DNA from: Rhizobium sp. AC27/96
Lineage (GTDB): Bacteria > Pseudomonadota > Alphaproteobacteria > Rhizobiales > Rhizobiaceae
NCBI RefSeq assembly: GCF_001692325.1
Contig: NZ_LXKN01000029.1
Coordinates: 1-54,226, forward strand
Length of the DNA stretch: 54,226 nucleotides
Direction of reading: 5' to 3'
A program made the position numbers and the translations under genes. The notes below the pieces were generated by a model, which ran no database searches, was not told the origin of the DNA, and worked only from the letters and a program-made list of their open reading frames with translations. Below, in pieces: positions 9,136 to 18,450 of this stretch; the first letter of the stretch is position 1; every line of letters begins with the position of its first letter.

Positions 9136-10473
9136 CTAACTCGGGAAAGACAGGCGAAAGCAGGCGCCACCCTGTGGACCGTCCAAGACGATGACATTGC
9201 CGCCATGCCGCTGCATGATTTCACTGACCAGATTGAGCCCGAGCCCGGCCCCATGCTCATGCGGATGAAGGCGATGGAAGGGTTCGAAGATCCTCTCGCG
9301 CTCTGCAACGGGTACACCCGGACCTTCGTCAGTCACCTCGATGATTGCGCGCCTGTCGATCCTGATCGTGATATTTCCCTTGCCGCCGCCATGCTCGATC
9401 GCATTCTGAACGATGTTGAAGACGACGCGGCGCAGCGCTCCGGCATCGCCTTGGACAATCAGGCGGTCGAGCCTTGTCTCGAGCGAAAGGTCATATCCCT
9501 GCGCGATGGCCAAGGGCGCCATGTCGGCGGCAACATCGCGGCATATGTCCACCAGATCGACGGGCGAGAAGTTCGCGCCGATGACATCCAGACGCTGCAG
9601 ATCGAGCAGCTGTTCGGCAAGCGCGGAGATGCGGCCCGCATCGGACAGAAGCCGGTTGCGGATGGGCCCCTCGACGATTGTCTCGACGCGCGTCTGCAGA
9701 ATGGCGACAGGGGTCCGCAATTCATGCGCCGCATCGAGAATGAAGCGCTGATGGCGCTCGTGCCCCTCATCGAGGCGTTGAAGCGCACCGTTGATCGCAT
9801 TGACGAGCGGCATGACTTCGCGAGGGATTCCCGTTTTCGGCAGCCTGTAACCGCGCCGGTCGATATCGATGGCTTCGGCTTCCTTGGCGACGGTGGACAA
9901 GCGGGAAAATGCCCTGCTGACGATCCAGGGAATGACAATGATCGTGACGATGACCAGCAGCACAAGGATCGGCACCATCAGCAGGTTCGAGAGAAGCAGG
10001 ATGGCGTATGTCATGCTGAAGACGTCGCCCTTGCCGATCACGGTAAAGTTTCCCGCGGGGCCGGATGTGTTGCGTATGACGGCCAGATAGGAGAAAGGGG
10101 GCTTGGTATCCCGGATATCGCCGAAGGTTATGCGATCCAGGTGTTCCGCCATCGCCGCGTAAACCGCAGGCACATTGCCGGTCTGAATGATTTCACCCTT
10201 TTCGCTGCGGGCGACGAACCAGAAGTCCGCCGAACTTTGGCGTAGCTTGGCGATCTCGTCCGTCTCGTTGAGAACGAGCTGGCCGTCGGCCTTGCGCTCG
10301 ATTGCGCGTCCGGCAGCATCAGCAAACTCGGGATCTGAGAGAACGATGCCTTCGCCCGCCTGTATCAGGTAGGCGACGAACGCCACGCTGAACAGAAGGA
10401 GGATGCCGACCTGGAAAAGCAGAAGCTGCGCGATCAGCCGGCGCTTCAGCGATTTTGCCTTGGCACGTTTCAT
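9136..10473 (-). CDS. Sensor histidine kinase (system 1)
   Basis: 445 residues. TM1 is at about 15-38, a periplasmic sensor loop at 39-150, TM2 at about 155-185, followed by a HAMP-like linker. The dimerisation/phosphoacceptor box DAAHELRTPVAIL places the phosphorylated His at 250. The ATPase part shows NIVQNAIEHGG (N box), DEGPGVP (G1) and GAGLGLNLVSEI (G2). The first codons overlap the response-regulator stop by 4 nt. The ligand is unknown. The kinase is clearly a paralogue of the one at 12559-13962 (same domain plan, similar RRLDDGYERHQRFLADAAHELRTP-like linker). Confidence 0.93.
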   Translation of the reverse strand: MKRAKAKSLKRRLIAQLLLFQVGILLLFSVAFVAYLIQAGEGIVLSDPEFADAAGRAIERKADGQLVLNETDEIAKLRQSSADFWFVARSEKGEIIQTGNVPAVYAAMAEHLDRITFGDIRDTKPPFSYLAVIRNTSGPAGNFTVIGKGDVFSMTYAILLLSNLLMVPILVLLVIVTIIVIPWIVSRAFSRLSTVAKEAEAIDIDRRGYRLPKTGIPREVMPLVNAINGALQRLDEGHERHQRFILDAAHELRTPVAILQTRVETIVEGPIRNRLLSDAGRISALAEQLLDLQRLDVIGANFSPVDLVDICRDVAADMAPLAIAQGYDLSLETRLDRLIVQGDAGALRRVVFNIVQNAIEHGGGKGNITIRIDRRAIIEVTDEGPGVPVAERERIFEPFHRLHPHEHGAGLGLNLVSEIMQRHGGNVIVLDGPQGGACFRLSFPS

Positions 10474-11144
10474 GCGATTGGCCTCAACAGATAGCCGACC
10501 CCGCGAATGCCATGGATCTCCACACCCGCCTGCGCATCCGCGAGTTTTTTGCGAAGCCGCGACACATGCGAATCGAGCGCATTCGACTGGATCTCGTCGT
10601 CAAAGGCATAGACGGCTTCCTCCAGCGCCGCGCGCAGGACTGTTCTGCCTTGCCGGCGGATCAGTGTTTCCAGCACGAGAAGCTCGCGCCTCGGCAAGTC
10701 CAGCAGTTTGCCTGATATCCGGGCCTCCCTGTTATCGAGGCTGAATTCAAGCTGGCCGAGCCGGGCGACCATCGGCGCCACATTGGCCGGCCGACGCATC
10801 AGGGCGCGGATGCGCGCCAGAAGTTCCTCGAGAGCAAAAGGCTTGCCAAGATAATCGTCCGCGCCAAGATCAAGGCCGTTGACGCGATCGGCGAGCGAGC
10901 CGCGGGCTGTCAGTACGATGACCGGCACTGTTGCGCCGATTGAACGCAGATGCCGGATGAGTTCCAGCCCGTCGCCGTCAGGCAGCTGCCGGTCGAGCAC
11001 GATCATGTCATGGACATGTTCCGAGACGGCGCTTCTCGCAAATTCCAGTGTCGGCGCGTGATCGACGATGATGTCGTATTGATGCAGTGCGGTCGTCAGC
11101 GCATCCGCCATCTGTGGCTCATCCTCCACCAGCAAGAGGCGCAT
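10470..11144 (-). CDS. OmpR/PhoB-family response regulator (system 1)
   Basis: 224 residues. The receiver domain (1-115) has the acidic pair E7/D8, the phosphoacceptor D51 in IVLDRQLPDGDG, the T/S switch in VIVLTARG and K101 in GKPFALEELLARIRALMRRP. The C-terminal winged helix (about 125-222) contains the SNALDSHVSRLRKKL recognition segment. It should bind DNA as a dimer after phosphorylation by the coupled kinase. Candidate targets by proximity are the downstream omp gene, the RND operon and the MFS gene (inference). Gene order regulator-kinase with ATGA overlap is the same as in system 2. Confidence 0.93.
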   Translation of the reverse strand: MRLLLVEDEPQMADALTTALHQYDIIVDHAPTLEFARSAVSEHVHDMIVLDRQLPDGDGLELIRHLRSIGATVPVIVLTARGSLADRVNGLDLGADDYLGKPFALEELLARIRALMRRPANVAPMVARLGQLEFSLDNREARISGKLLDLPRRELLVLETLIRRQGRTVLRAALEEAVYAFDDEIQSNALDSHVSRLRKKLADAQAGVEIHGIRGVGYLLRPIA

Positions 11145-11259
11145 TCTTCTCTCCTTGAAACGGAATGGTTTTATAAGACATAGCGATCAACATTGCGGCA
11201 TCATTGCGCGCAATGGCGTGCTTCTCGCATTGGCGGTGGTTTGTCCGGTCTATTTCCGG

Positions 11260-12462
11260 CTAGTCATTCTCGATGCATTCCAGCCAGGCGGCGCTGACGG
11301 CCGCCGCCAGGGACAAGAGGAATATTGCGAGAATGCAGGTCGTCTTGAAGGATGTGAGGCCGATGGCCACGCCGGTCAGCATATATTCGAGCGGCAGAAA
11401 CAACAGAACGACGGAATAGGAAAGGCCCATCACATGGGGCCTGATATCGCGCGGCGCCTTCACCTGGAGGATCGCCACGAAAGCCGGCGAGAGCCAGCCG
11501 TTTGCCAATCCCGCGACAAGGCCGGCCAATATCATCGTCAGCGGCGAAATCTCGATCCACATCAGTCCCGTCGCAAGTGCCAGTCCCAGGAAAGCCCTCG
11601 AAACGGTGGAGGATGGCGTGGGCCTGTCCTGGCGGGATGCCAGGTGCAGGTTCATCATGATCGTGCCCGTGGCCGACGCCGCAATGAAGATGCCGAGCCA
11701 TGCCACGGACTCGCCCTGCAGCCGCAAGGCCGCCGGCACGAGGAAAATCTGCAGCGTCATGAAAAAGCCGAGTGCCGCACTCGCGCAAAGCGCCAGCGGC
11801 AGCGAAATGGGCGCGCCGCGAAACCGTCTTCCCGCAACGATGATGTCAAGCAAGTGCGGCGCTGCCCGCAGCCGAAATTTCGGCAGGCTGAACGACAGAA
11901 GCATCATGGCGGCAAAATTGCAGATGGTGATCCACCATGCGGCATCTTTCGAACCTATGGCGGCGATGATGAAGGCGCTGGCTGCCGAGGCCGTGAGCAG
12001 CACGAGGCCGTCAATCATATCGTCGATGGAATTGGCATCGGTCTTCGACAGTCCCGAAAGCCGGGCAATTTCCGGAACCTTGACTTCGGTCGCCACCGTC
12101 GCCGGCCCATCGAGAATGGAGCTTAGAAGGCCGAGAAACAGGAGAGTGCCGGGGTTGAGAAAATCGGCGGTATAGAGCGCGGCAATCAGCAGCGACGTCA
12201 GCGCGCCGATTTTTGCGGAAATGAGCGCTGTATGGCGGATGCCGAGCATCTCCGCCACATAGCCGCCGAACGCCATGCCGATCAGAAGCACGCCGCCGTT
12301 GATGAACGCCATCAGCGCCATGCAGACCACGCTGCCGGTGAGATCATACATGATCCAGGGATAGAGCACCGTCGCGAAGGCATGGCTGAAATTCAGGGCC
12401 ACGTTGCTCAATTGAAGCCCGACAAAAGGCCATCGCGCGTTGCGTTGAAGTCGTTGAAGCAC
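11260..12462 (-). CDS. MFS transporter
   Basis: 400 residues, strongly hydrophobic throughout with about 12 predicted helices and a central cytoplasmic loop near residue 190-210. The N-terminal half has the helix 2-3 region GMAFGGYVAEMLGIRHTAL, a loose form of the MFS motif A. The N-terminus (LQLSNVALNFSHAF) resembles H+-driven 'enterobactin exporter-like' MFS_3 proteins, but the substrate cannot be assigned. It sits between the two paralogous two-component systems on the same strand, 96 nt after the kinase of system 2, so it may be the last gene of that operon and its regulatory target. Confidence 0.8.
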   Translation of the reverse strand: MLQRLQRNARWPFVGLQLSNVALNFSHAFATVLYPWIMYDLTGSVVCMALMAFINGGVLLIGMAFGGYVAEMLGIRHTALISAKIGALTSLLIAALYTADFLNPGTLLFLGLLSSILDGPATVATEVKVPEIARLSGLSKTDANSIDDMIDGLVLLTASAASAFIIAAIGSKDAAWWITICNFAAMMLLSFSLPKFRLRAAPHLLDIIVAGRRFRGAPISLPLALCASAALGFFMTLQIFLVPAALRLQGESVAWLGIFIAASATGTIMMNLHLASRQDRPTPSSTVSRAFLGLALATGLMWIEISPLTMILAGLVAGLANGWLSPAFVAILQVKAPRDIRPHVMGLSYSVVLLFLPLEYMLTGVAIGLTSFKTTCILAIFLLSLAAAVSAAWLECIEND

Positions 12463-12558
12463 GGTTCTGTTCCGATGATCGTTAGACCATCAGAGTCGGC
12501 CCATCGCCTTGCGGCAACATTACGGGAAGCGAAATTTATGCGGCAACCGACAATTGCT

Positions 12559-13962
12559 TCATCGAGGCTGGGGATAGGTGCTGCCGGCCTGTTTCGCCGG
12601 CAATATCCGCCGGCGATCCGATGTCAGATCGATGGTCAGTCGCGCGCCGCCCGTGGGGCTGGTATCGGCCGTGACATTGCCCCCGTGCAATTCCACGATC
12701 TGTCTCACCAGGTGAAGGCCGAGGCCTGTCCCGCTGGAGCGCGGTTTCAGCCTGTAGAAGGGCTCGAAGATCCGATCACGCTCGGCGGGCGGCACGCCTG
12801 GACCATCATCGCAGACGTCAATCAGTCCGGGCGCGATGCGAATGCTGATCGTTCCCTTGCCGCCGCCGTGATCGATGGCGTTCTGGATAAGGCTGGCCAG
12901 CGCACGCTCCAGCGCCGCCTCGTCGCCATGAATGGCGTCGTCCGGCCCTTCATGGATAAGATCCAGTTGGTAGCCGGCTGGAAAGGCAAGTGGCGCCATA
13001 TCGCTCACCGCCCGCTTGCCGAGCGCCAGCAGCGAGATGGGCCTGAACTCGGCCATATCACGCTGAAGGCGCTCGATGTCGAGCAGCTGCTCGGTCAGCG
13101 TCGTCAGCCGCGCCACGTCGGCAATCAACTGTACGCGTTCCGGGGTCGGCGGCAGCGCGGCGATGCGGGTGCCGAGTATGGCGATCGGAGTTCTGAGCTC
13201 ATGCGCGGCATCTGCCAGGAAGCGCTGATGCCGCTCGTAGCCGTCGTCGAGCCGGCGAAGGGCTTCGTTGACGGCGCTGATCAGCGAGGCAATCTCGGGC
13301 GGCGTGCCCGCGGTTTCCAGCCGTACGCCGCGTTGGCCGATATCGATCAGGGCGGCCTGTTTTTCCGCCTTCGCGATGCCGGCCACTGCGCCGCGCACGA
13401 CGAGAGGTGTGGCGACCAGGATGCCGAAAACGATGACGATCATGATCGGCAGGCCGACCTTGAGAAAGACAAGCAGAAGCCCGAGCGCGACGATGGCTGG
13501 CGGCGCCTTGCTTTCGGTTCCCGTCAGGATCTGCATCTCGCCTGCCGGCGTATAGACAGTCCGCATGCGCGCCTCGGGTCGATCCATGGCGGCGGCGTCG
13601 ACCGTCGATCCGAAGCGGGCCTGGCCGATGCCGGGCAGCGCTTCACTGATGCGGGTAAAGATCGCCGGGATCGGGCCTTCGGAGATCTTCGTTCCTCGTG
13701 CATCGCGGATGATGAACCAGAGGCCTGGCTCGGTTCCCCTGAGCGCTGTCAGCTCCGCCGTAGCACGCAGCTGCAATGCACCGGCTGCGTCCCGCTGGAT
13801 GGCGTGCTGAAGAGCTTCGATGGTTCGATCGGTCGAGCGAAAGGCGAAGAGATCGCCCTTCAGGAACAGGGCTCCGAGAACGAAAAGAAGGATCAGGCTC
13901 TGGAGGATCAGCAGCCGCCGGATCAATTGCCATGTCAGCGAACGGCCAGCCGCCTCCTTCAT
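12559..13962 (-). CDS. Sensor histidine kinase (system 2)
   Basis: 467 residues. TM1 at about 14-35, a periplasmic domain at 36-155, TM2 at about 157-190 and a HAMP-like linker. The phosphoacceptor is H254 in DAAHELRTPIAIL. The ATPase domain has LIQNAIDHGGGKG (N box), DDGPGVPP (G1), an F box with FEPFYRLKP and GTGLGLHLVRQI (G2). Coupled by a 4-nt overlap to the response regulator upstream. Paralogous to the kinase at 9136-10473; the sensor loops have diverged more than the catalytic cores, which suggests different signals. Confidence 0.93.
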   Translation of the reverse strand: MKEAAGRSLTWQLIRRLLILQSLILLFVLGALFLKGDLFAFRSTDRTIEALQHAIQRDAAGALQLRATAELTALRGTEPGLWFIIRDARGTKISEGPIPAIFTRISEALPGIGQARFGSTVDAAAMDRPEARMRTVYTPAGEMQILTGTESKAPPAIVALGLLLVFLKVGLPIMIVIVFGILVATPLVVRGAVAGIAKAEKQAALIDIGQRGVRLETAGTPPEIASLISAVNEALRRLDDGYERHQRFLADAAHELRTPIAILGTRIAALPPTPERVQLIADVARLTTLTEQLLDIERLQRDMAEFRPISLLALGKRAVSDMAPLAFPAGYQLDLIHEGPDDAIHGDEAALERALASLIQNAIDHGGGKGTISIRIAPGLIDVCDDGPGVPPAERDRIFEPFYRLKPRSSGTGLGLHLVRQIVELHGGNVTADTSPTGGARLTIDLTSDRRRILPAKQAGSTYPQPR

Positions 13963-14633
13963 GCCTGCTCCATCAGCATATAGCCGACCCCGCGCACGCC
14001 GTTGATGGTGACGCCGGCATCCGCCTCGGCAAGCTTGCGCCGCAGCCTCGAAATATGGCTGTCGAGTGTGTTGGACTGGACCTCGTCGCTCATGCCGAAG
14101 ACCGATTCCATCAGGATTTCGCGCGGTACCATCCGACCGGCGCGCCGCATCAGTGCTTCCAGGACAAGGAGTTCGCGCCTTGGCAGATCGAAGCGCATGC
14201 CCTCCACCCTGGCTTCGCGGTGGTCCAGGTCGAGGACGACACGGCCGAGCCTGACGGCCATCGGGCTGATATGGTCGGGCCGCCGCAGCACGGCGCGCAG
14301 CCGCGCCAGAAGCTCCTCGAAGGCGAAAGGCTTTGCCAGATAATCATCGGCGCCACCATCGAGGCCGGCAACACGCTCGGCAAGCCGGCCGCGGGCAGTG
14401 AGCACGATCACCGGTATGTTCGACTTGTGCTGTCTGATCTTGGGAATGAGGGAAAGGCCGTCGCCGTCCGGAAGGCCGCGGTCGAGGATGATGGCATCGT
14501 AGGAGCCCTCCAGGATCATTTCCATGGCCATGCTCATGTCGTCGGCATGATCGGTAATCATGTCGTACCGCCGCAGCGCAGATTGCAGGGCCAGCGCCAT
14601 TTCCGGCTCGTCCTCGACCACAAGGAGCCGCAT
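13959..14633 (-). CDS. OmpR/PhoB-family response regulator (system 2)
   Basis: 224 residues with the start at 14633 (AAGGA 6 nt upstream); the in-frame ATG at 14651 has no ribosome site and would add residues absent from the paralogue. Receiver: E7/D8, D51 in AIILDRGLPDGDG, K101 in AKPFAFEELLARLRAVLRRP. The winged helix has SNTLDSHISRLRRKL, nearly the same recognition helix as system 1, so the two regulators may share or compete for operators (inference). It is divergent from the PmtA-like gene across about 140 nt, and may regulate it. Confidence 0.93.
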   Translation of the reverse strand: MRLLVVEDEPEMALALQSALRRYDMITDHADDMSMAMEMILEGSYDAIILDRGLPDGDGLSLIPKIRQHKSNIPVIVLTARGRLAERVAGLDGGADDYLAKPFAFEELLARLRAVLRRPDHISPMAVRLGRVVLDLDHREARVEGMRFDLPRRELLVLEALMRRAGRMVPREILMESVFGMSDEVQSNTLDSHISRLRRKLAEADAGVTINGVRGVGYMLMEQA

Positions 14634-14774
14634 CCTTCGTCCTTTCGCCATTCGTCTTGGAATTTTTGCCGAGGCGACATTGCGACAACATGACGTTTAG
14701 AAGCAATGCAGGCGTCAGACGAACCATCGAGATCCCTGGGAAGACAATCAACCAACAAGGGACGAATCGATATC

Positions 14775-15410
14775 ATGAGAGACAGCTTCTTCTTCCTGCG
14801 CCATTGGGCGGCAGCTCCTCTTCGCACTGCAGCCATCGCACCGTCGAGCCGGGCGCTGGCGAAAATCATGACACGCGATATTTCGGTGGCGACGGGGCCG
14901 GTTATCGAGCTTGGACCGGGCACGGGAGTCTTCACCAAGGCACTGCGCGACTGCGGCGTGGCGGAGCACAACCTGACCCTGGTCGAGCTCAATCCGGATT
15001 TTGCAGTCTTGTTGAAGCGCCGCTTTCCGGCCGCACGCGTGTTGCAGATGAGCGCCGCCGATATGGCGGCATCAGCGGCATTGCGCGAGGGCAGTGCCGG
15101 AGCCGTGTTGAGCGGCCTCGGCCTGCTCTCCATGCCGACGCGCCAGGTGGTGAAGATCATGCAAGGCGCATTTCGCTGCCTCGGGCCGGCCGGCGCATTC
15201 TACCAGTTCACCTATGGCCCACGCTGCCCCGTGTCGGATGACGTTCTGAATTTCCTCGGGCTGCAGACGGAAAGGGTGGGAGGAACCCTCTTCAACCTGC
15301 CGCCGGCTTCGGTCTATCGGATCACACGCTCGCCGATCTGGCCGAACGAGAGACTCGATCGGCAGATGGCAGGCGGTGCGCCTCGCCATCTCGACGCCTT
15401 TGACGATTGA
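14775..15410 (+). CDS. PmtA-like phospholipid N-methyltransferase (SAM-dependent)
   Basis: 211 residues from the ATG at 14775 (the in-frame ATG at 14706 lies in the regulator's promoter region and has no site). SAM-binding motif I is VIELGPGTGVFTKAL (residues 43-57), followed by LTLVELNPDFA, in which the acidic residue holds the ribose. The length, the N-terminal FFLRHWAAAPLRTAAIAPSSRALA and the C-terminal region fit the soluble rhizobial-type phosphatidylethanolamine methyltransferase family (PmtA), which makes phosphatidylcholine by three methylations. Related open annotations include rRNA-dimethylase-like proteins, so the substrate is not certain. Rhizobia often have a separate main pmtA; this may be a paralogue. 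Confidence 0.7.
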   Translation: MRDSFFFLRHWAAAPLRTAAIAPSSRALAKIMTRDISVATGPVIELGPGTGVFTKALRDCGVAEHNLTLVELNPDFAVLLKRRFPAARVLQMSAADMAASAALREGSAGAVLSGLGLLSMPTRQVVKIMQGAFRCLGPAGAFYQFTYGPRCPVSDDVLNFLGLQTERVGGTLFNLPPASVYRITRSPIWPNERLDRQMAGGAPRHLDAFDD

Positions 15411-15436
15411 CCGGGCGATCCGGAAGGCTGCGAAAC

Positions 15437-16501
15437 CTATTCGCAGCGAAGGCCGGTGGCGCGGTCGAAAAGATGCAGCGCATTGGCGTCGAAACCGAGC
15501 TTCAGCACCTGCCCTTCGGCAATTGCGGTTCGCGGCGGCAGGCAGGCCATCAGCCGCTGCGAACCGGCTTGCGCCGTCACGATCAGCTCCGGACCCGTCA
15601 ATTCCGCCACTTCGCAAATGGCTTCGAGCTTGCCTTGTTCGTCAAGCCGCAGCGTTTCCGGCCTGATGCCGACCACCAGCTCCTGCCCCTGCTTGATCTC
15701 CGCTTTCGTCGGCGGCATGGGCAGGGTGATCGTGGTTCCGTCGATGCAGAGGGAACCTTGATGGGCGGTTGCGTTCAGGAGGTTCATCGGTGGCGCGCCG
15801 ACGAAGGTGGCGACATAGAGTGTTGCCGGGTGATTGTAGATCTCGTCCGGCGTGCCGAGCTGTTCGATCCTGCCGTCTCGCATCACGGCGATGCGGGTTG
15901 CAAGCGTCATTGCCTCGATCTGGTCGTGCGTCACGTAGACGACGGTGGTCTTCAGCATCTGGTGCAGGCGCTTCAGCTCGGTGCGCATCTCCATGCGCAG
16001 CTTGGCGTCGAGGTTGGAAAGCGGCTCGTCGAACAGGAAGACCTCAGGCTTGCGCACCAGCGCCCGGCCGATCGCCACGCGCTGACGCTGGCCGCCGGAA
16101 AGCTGGCTTGGCTTGCGCTCCAGTAACGCCTCGATCTGCAGGAGCTTCGCCGCCTCGCGCACCGCCTTGTCGCGCTCGGCGGCAGGCACTTTGCGCATTT
16201 CCAGGCCGAAGCCGATGTTGCGATGGACCGAGAGGTTCGGATAGAGCGCGTAGGACTGGAACACCATGGCGATGTCGCGGTCCTTCGGATGGACGCCGAG
16301 CACGGAGCGATCGCCGATGCGGATATCCCCGCTGGTTGCCTCGGCAAGCCCGGCGATGATGTTCAGAAGCGTGGACTTGCCGCAGCCTGACGAGCCGAGC
16401 AGCACCAGGAACTCGCCGCTCTCAAGCGAAATGTCGATGCCTTTCAGCGTCTCCAGCTCGCCATAGCTTTTGCGGATATTCTGGATTTCGAGCGCGCTCA
16501 T
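15437..16501 (-). CDS. ABC sugar importer ATPase (UgpC/MalK-like), operon 1
   Basis: 354 residues. Walker A GSSGCGKST (about 36-44), Q loop VFQSYALYP, signature LSGGQRQRVAIGRAL, Walker B VFLFDEPLSNLD and switch H in YVTHDQIEAMTL, then a C-terminal TOBE/MalK-like regulatory domain (about 235-354). This is the CUT1-type ATPase that powers the two permeases at 18447-20176. It is the last gene of the operon and overlaps the kinase gene by 4 nt. Confidence 0.93.
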   Translation of the reverse strand: MSALEIQNIRKSYGELETLKGIDISLESGEFLVLLGSSGCGKSTLLNIIAGLAEATSGDIRIGDRSVLGVHPKDRDIAMVFQSYALYPNLSVHRNIGFGLEMRKVPAAERDKAVREAAKLLQIEALLERKPSQLSGGQRQRVAIGRALVRKPEVFLFDEPLSNLDAKLRMEMRTELKRLHQMLKTTVVYVTHDQIEAMTLATRIAVMRDGRIEQLGTPDEIYNHPATLYVATFVGAPPMNLLNATAHQGSLCIDGTTITLPMPPTKAEIKQGQELVVGIRPETLRLDEQGKLEAICEVAELTGPELIVTAQAGSQRLMACLPPRTAIAEGQVLKLGFDANALHLFDRATGLRCE

Positions 16502-17427
16502 CGAACGGCCTCCTCGGATGCTTTGGCCGGGCCGTAGCTGCGCGGCAGAGTGGAAATGGCGCGGGAGGCAACTTCGGTTCCTGCCGAAAGGCAGGCCGCA
16601 AGCGGCTCGCCGCGGGCAAGGGCGGCCAGGAAGCCCGCATTGAAGACGTCGCCGGCGCCGATCGTATCGACGACCGTGACGCGTGGTGCCGCGGCCGAAA
16701 CCGACGTGCCGTCGGCGTCGATGGCGATCGCCCCGTCCGGGCCGCGCTTGACGACGAAGATGGCGCCCTCAGGCATGTGCGATCGAAGAGCGATTGCGGC
16801 CTCGACTGGATCGTCCATGCCGGCAAGCGTCGTCGTTTCGACCTCATTCATCAAGGCAACGCCGCAACGGGAGAGCCAGTGCCGCGTTGCATCGCAATTC
16901 TTCTCCGTCCAGCCGTCGAGCGGCCAGCCCGTGTCGAGTGCAACGGTGATCCGGTGCTTGTCTGCCCAGTCGAAAAGGGCATCGTAATCCCGGGTGAGAT
17001 CTTCGGTGAGGAAGGCGCCGCACAGCAATATATAGCCGCCGCTGAGCCGATGGCCGTCGAGCACCGCATGCACGTCAGCCAGATTGAACCGTGGCAGGTG
17101 GCCGCGCGTGGTGAAGAAGGTGCGCTCGCCGTCTGGATGGGTAATGCCGACCGAGAGCGTTGTGCCCTCAGGACGTACCGGCCAATTGCTGCTGCGTGCG
17201 CCAAAAGCTTCGCTCAGCCAACGGCCGAACTGGTCGTTGCCGACATTGGCTGATATCTCGTAATCGACTCCGAGGCCTTCCCAGGCAAGTGCGCTATTGC
17301 CCGCCTGGCCCCCGACGCGCAGCTCGTCATGATCGACGATGATCTCGGTGCCGGCCTTCGGCCAAGGTGCGGCCGGCCCGAGGATCAGGTCGATATTGAC
17401 GTTGCCGATGACTGCAAGCGGCTTCAT
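16498..17427 (-). CDS. PfkB-family sugar kinase, operon 1
   Basis: 309 residues. The ribokinase/PfkB fold is shown by the N-terminal substrate-binding GGQAGNSALAWEGLG (about 39-53) and the C-terminal catalytic motif DTIGAGDVFNAGFLAAL, where the Asp of GAGD is the base. In an operon with an SIS isomerase and a binding-protein ABC importer this kinase would phosphorylate the imported sugar or sugar-amine; the same trio makes up frl operons, where FrlD phosphorylates fructosamines at C6 and FrlB cleaves the product. The start directly follows the SIS stop codon (no gap). Substrate is inference. Confidence 0.88.
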   Translation of the reverse strand: MKPLAVIGNVNIDLILGPAAPWPKAGTEIIVDHDELRVGGQAGNSALAWEGLGVDYEISANVGNDQFGRWLSEAFGARSSNWPVRPEGTTLSVGITHPDGERTFFTTRGHLPRFNLADVHAVLDGHRLSGGYILLCGAFLTEDLTRDYDALFDWADKHRITVALDTGWPLDGWTEKNCDATRHWLSRCGVALMNEVETTTLAGMDDPVEAAIALRSHMPEGAIFVVKRGPDGAIAIDADGTSVSAAAPRVTVVDTIGAGDVFNAGFLAALARGEPLAACLSAGTEVASRAISTLPRSYGPAKASEEAVR

Positions 17428-18450
17428 TCACTCGCTCCGGGTGATCTTGGTGGTGCGCACCGGCGTGCCGGCATCCTCCACCCGTTCGTCGGCAAAGGCG
17501 ATCATCAGCAATTGTGCCACAGGCAGCATCTGGAAGATGGCGGCAAGGCCGGTTTCCGGTTTGAAGTGCAGCGTCACGCAGCCCGACACCGCCTCTTCCT
17601 GCGAACCATCGAAGATCACCACAGGTGCGCCGGTTTCGGCAGCGGAAACGGCCATGGCGGTCACCAGGCTGGCTGTCGCATCATTGCCGCGAAACAGCAC
17701 TACGCCGATCGAAGGGCCGAGCATTTCCATCGGTCCATGCCGCAGCTGGCCGCCTTCGAGCGAGAAGCAGGGACGGCGCGACAGTTCGGTGAGGCCAAGC
17801 GCCAGCGCCTCGGCAACGCCCTGCAGGCGGCGGCCCGAGGTGACGACCGTCGCGACATTGGCGAGGGCTGCAAGGGCCGGCTCGATAGCGGGCGTCTCAG
17901 GAGCCTGCAATACCACCAAAGCGCGCGCGGGATCCTGCCCGAGTGCGGCGAAAATCGCCAGATGCAGCGCGAAGCTTACGGTGAGGCTGCGTGTTGCGGC
18001 AAAGGCAAGCTCGGTGCCGCCGGCGCCGACGAGAGAAGGCGCGGTTCGTGCAAGGAAAGAGCCGCCCTCCAGCGTCAGGCCGAAAGTGTCGGCCGTGCCG
18101 CCGGTCTCGTTGAACCAGCGCACGACCTCGGCGCTTTCGCCGGATTGCGATGTCACGAAGATCGTCCGTCCCCCAAGCGGCAGCGGCTGGCCGAGCTGTT
18201 CGGAGAGCGGCAGCGCAACCGCATCGATACCGGCGGCGCGATAGAGAGGCTCGACCGCACGGTTGACGGCGTGGGAGCCGCCCATGCCGAGCAAGAGCAG
18301 CCGGCCGGTGCGCTTCAGCGAGGCGGCGGCCCTGGCGGCCATATCGGTTGCCGCTTCGAAGGAGGCTAGCGCGTCGGCATGTTGGCGGCCCATTTCGCGA
18401 TCGATGGCGGCAAGGCCTTCGGGGCGGGTTTTCTCTTTGGTCATGTTCAT
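17428..18450 (-). CDS. SIS-domain sugar isomerase / deglycase, operon 1
   Basis: 340 residues with two SIS domains: the first carries RLLLLGMGGSHAVNRAVEP (about 50-68) and TIFVTSQSGESAEVVRW (about 96-112), the second includes GGQLRHGPMEMLGP, the substrate-loop pattern of AgaS/GlmS/FrlB-type enzymes. Such enzymes isomerise or deaminate/deglycate phosphorylated amino sugars or fructosamines in the cytoplasm. An in-frame ATG at 18444 is an alternative start. It overlaps the permease gene by 4 nt. Reaction assignment depends on the sugar, which is not known. Confidence 0.85.
   Translation of the reverse strand: MNMTKEKTRPEGLAAIDREMGRQHADALASFEAATDMAARAAASLKRTGRLLLLGMGGSHAVNRAVEPLYRAAGIDAVALPLSEQLGQPLPLGGRTIFVTSQSGESAEVVRWFNETGGTADTFGLTLEGGSFLARTAPSLVGAGGTELAFAATRSLTVSFALHLAIFAALGQDPARALVVLQAPETPAIEPALAALANVATVVTSGRRLQGVAEALALGLTELSRRPCFSLEGGQLRHGPMEMLGPSIGVVLFRGNDATASLVTAMAVSAAETGAPVVIFDGSQEEAVSGCVTLHFKPETGLAAIFQMLPVAQLLMIAFADERVEDAGTPVRTTKITRSE

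Noticed and set aside
12232..13983. 583-residue open frame on the plus strand
   Set aside because: Antisense to the MFS gene and sensor kinase 2, whose motifs on the minus strand are complete.
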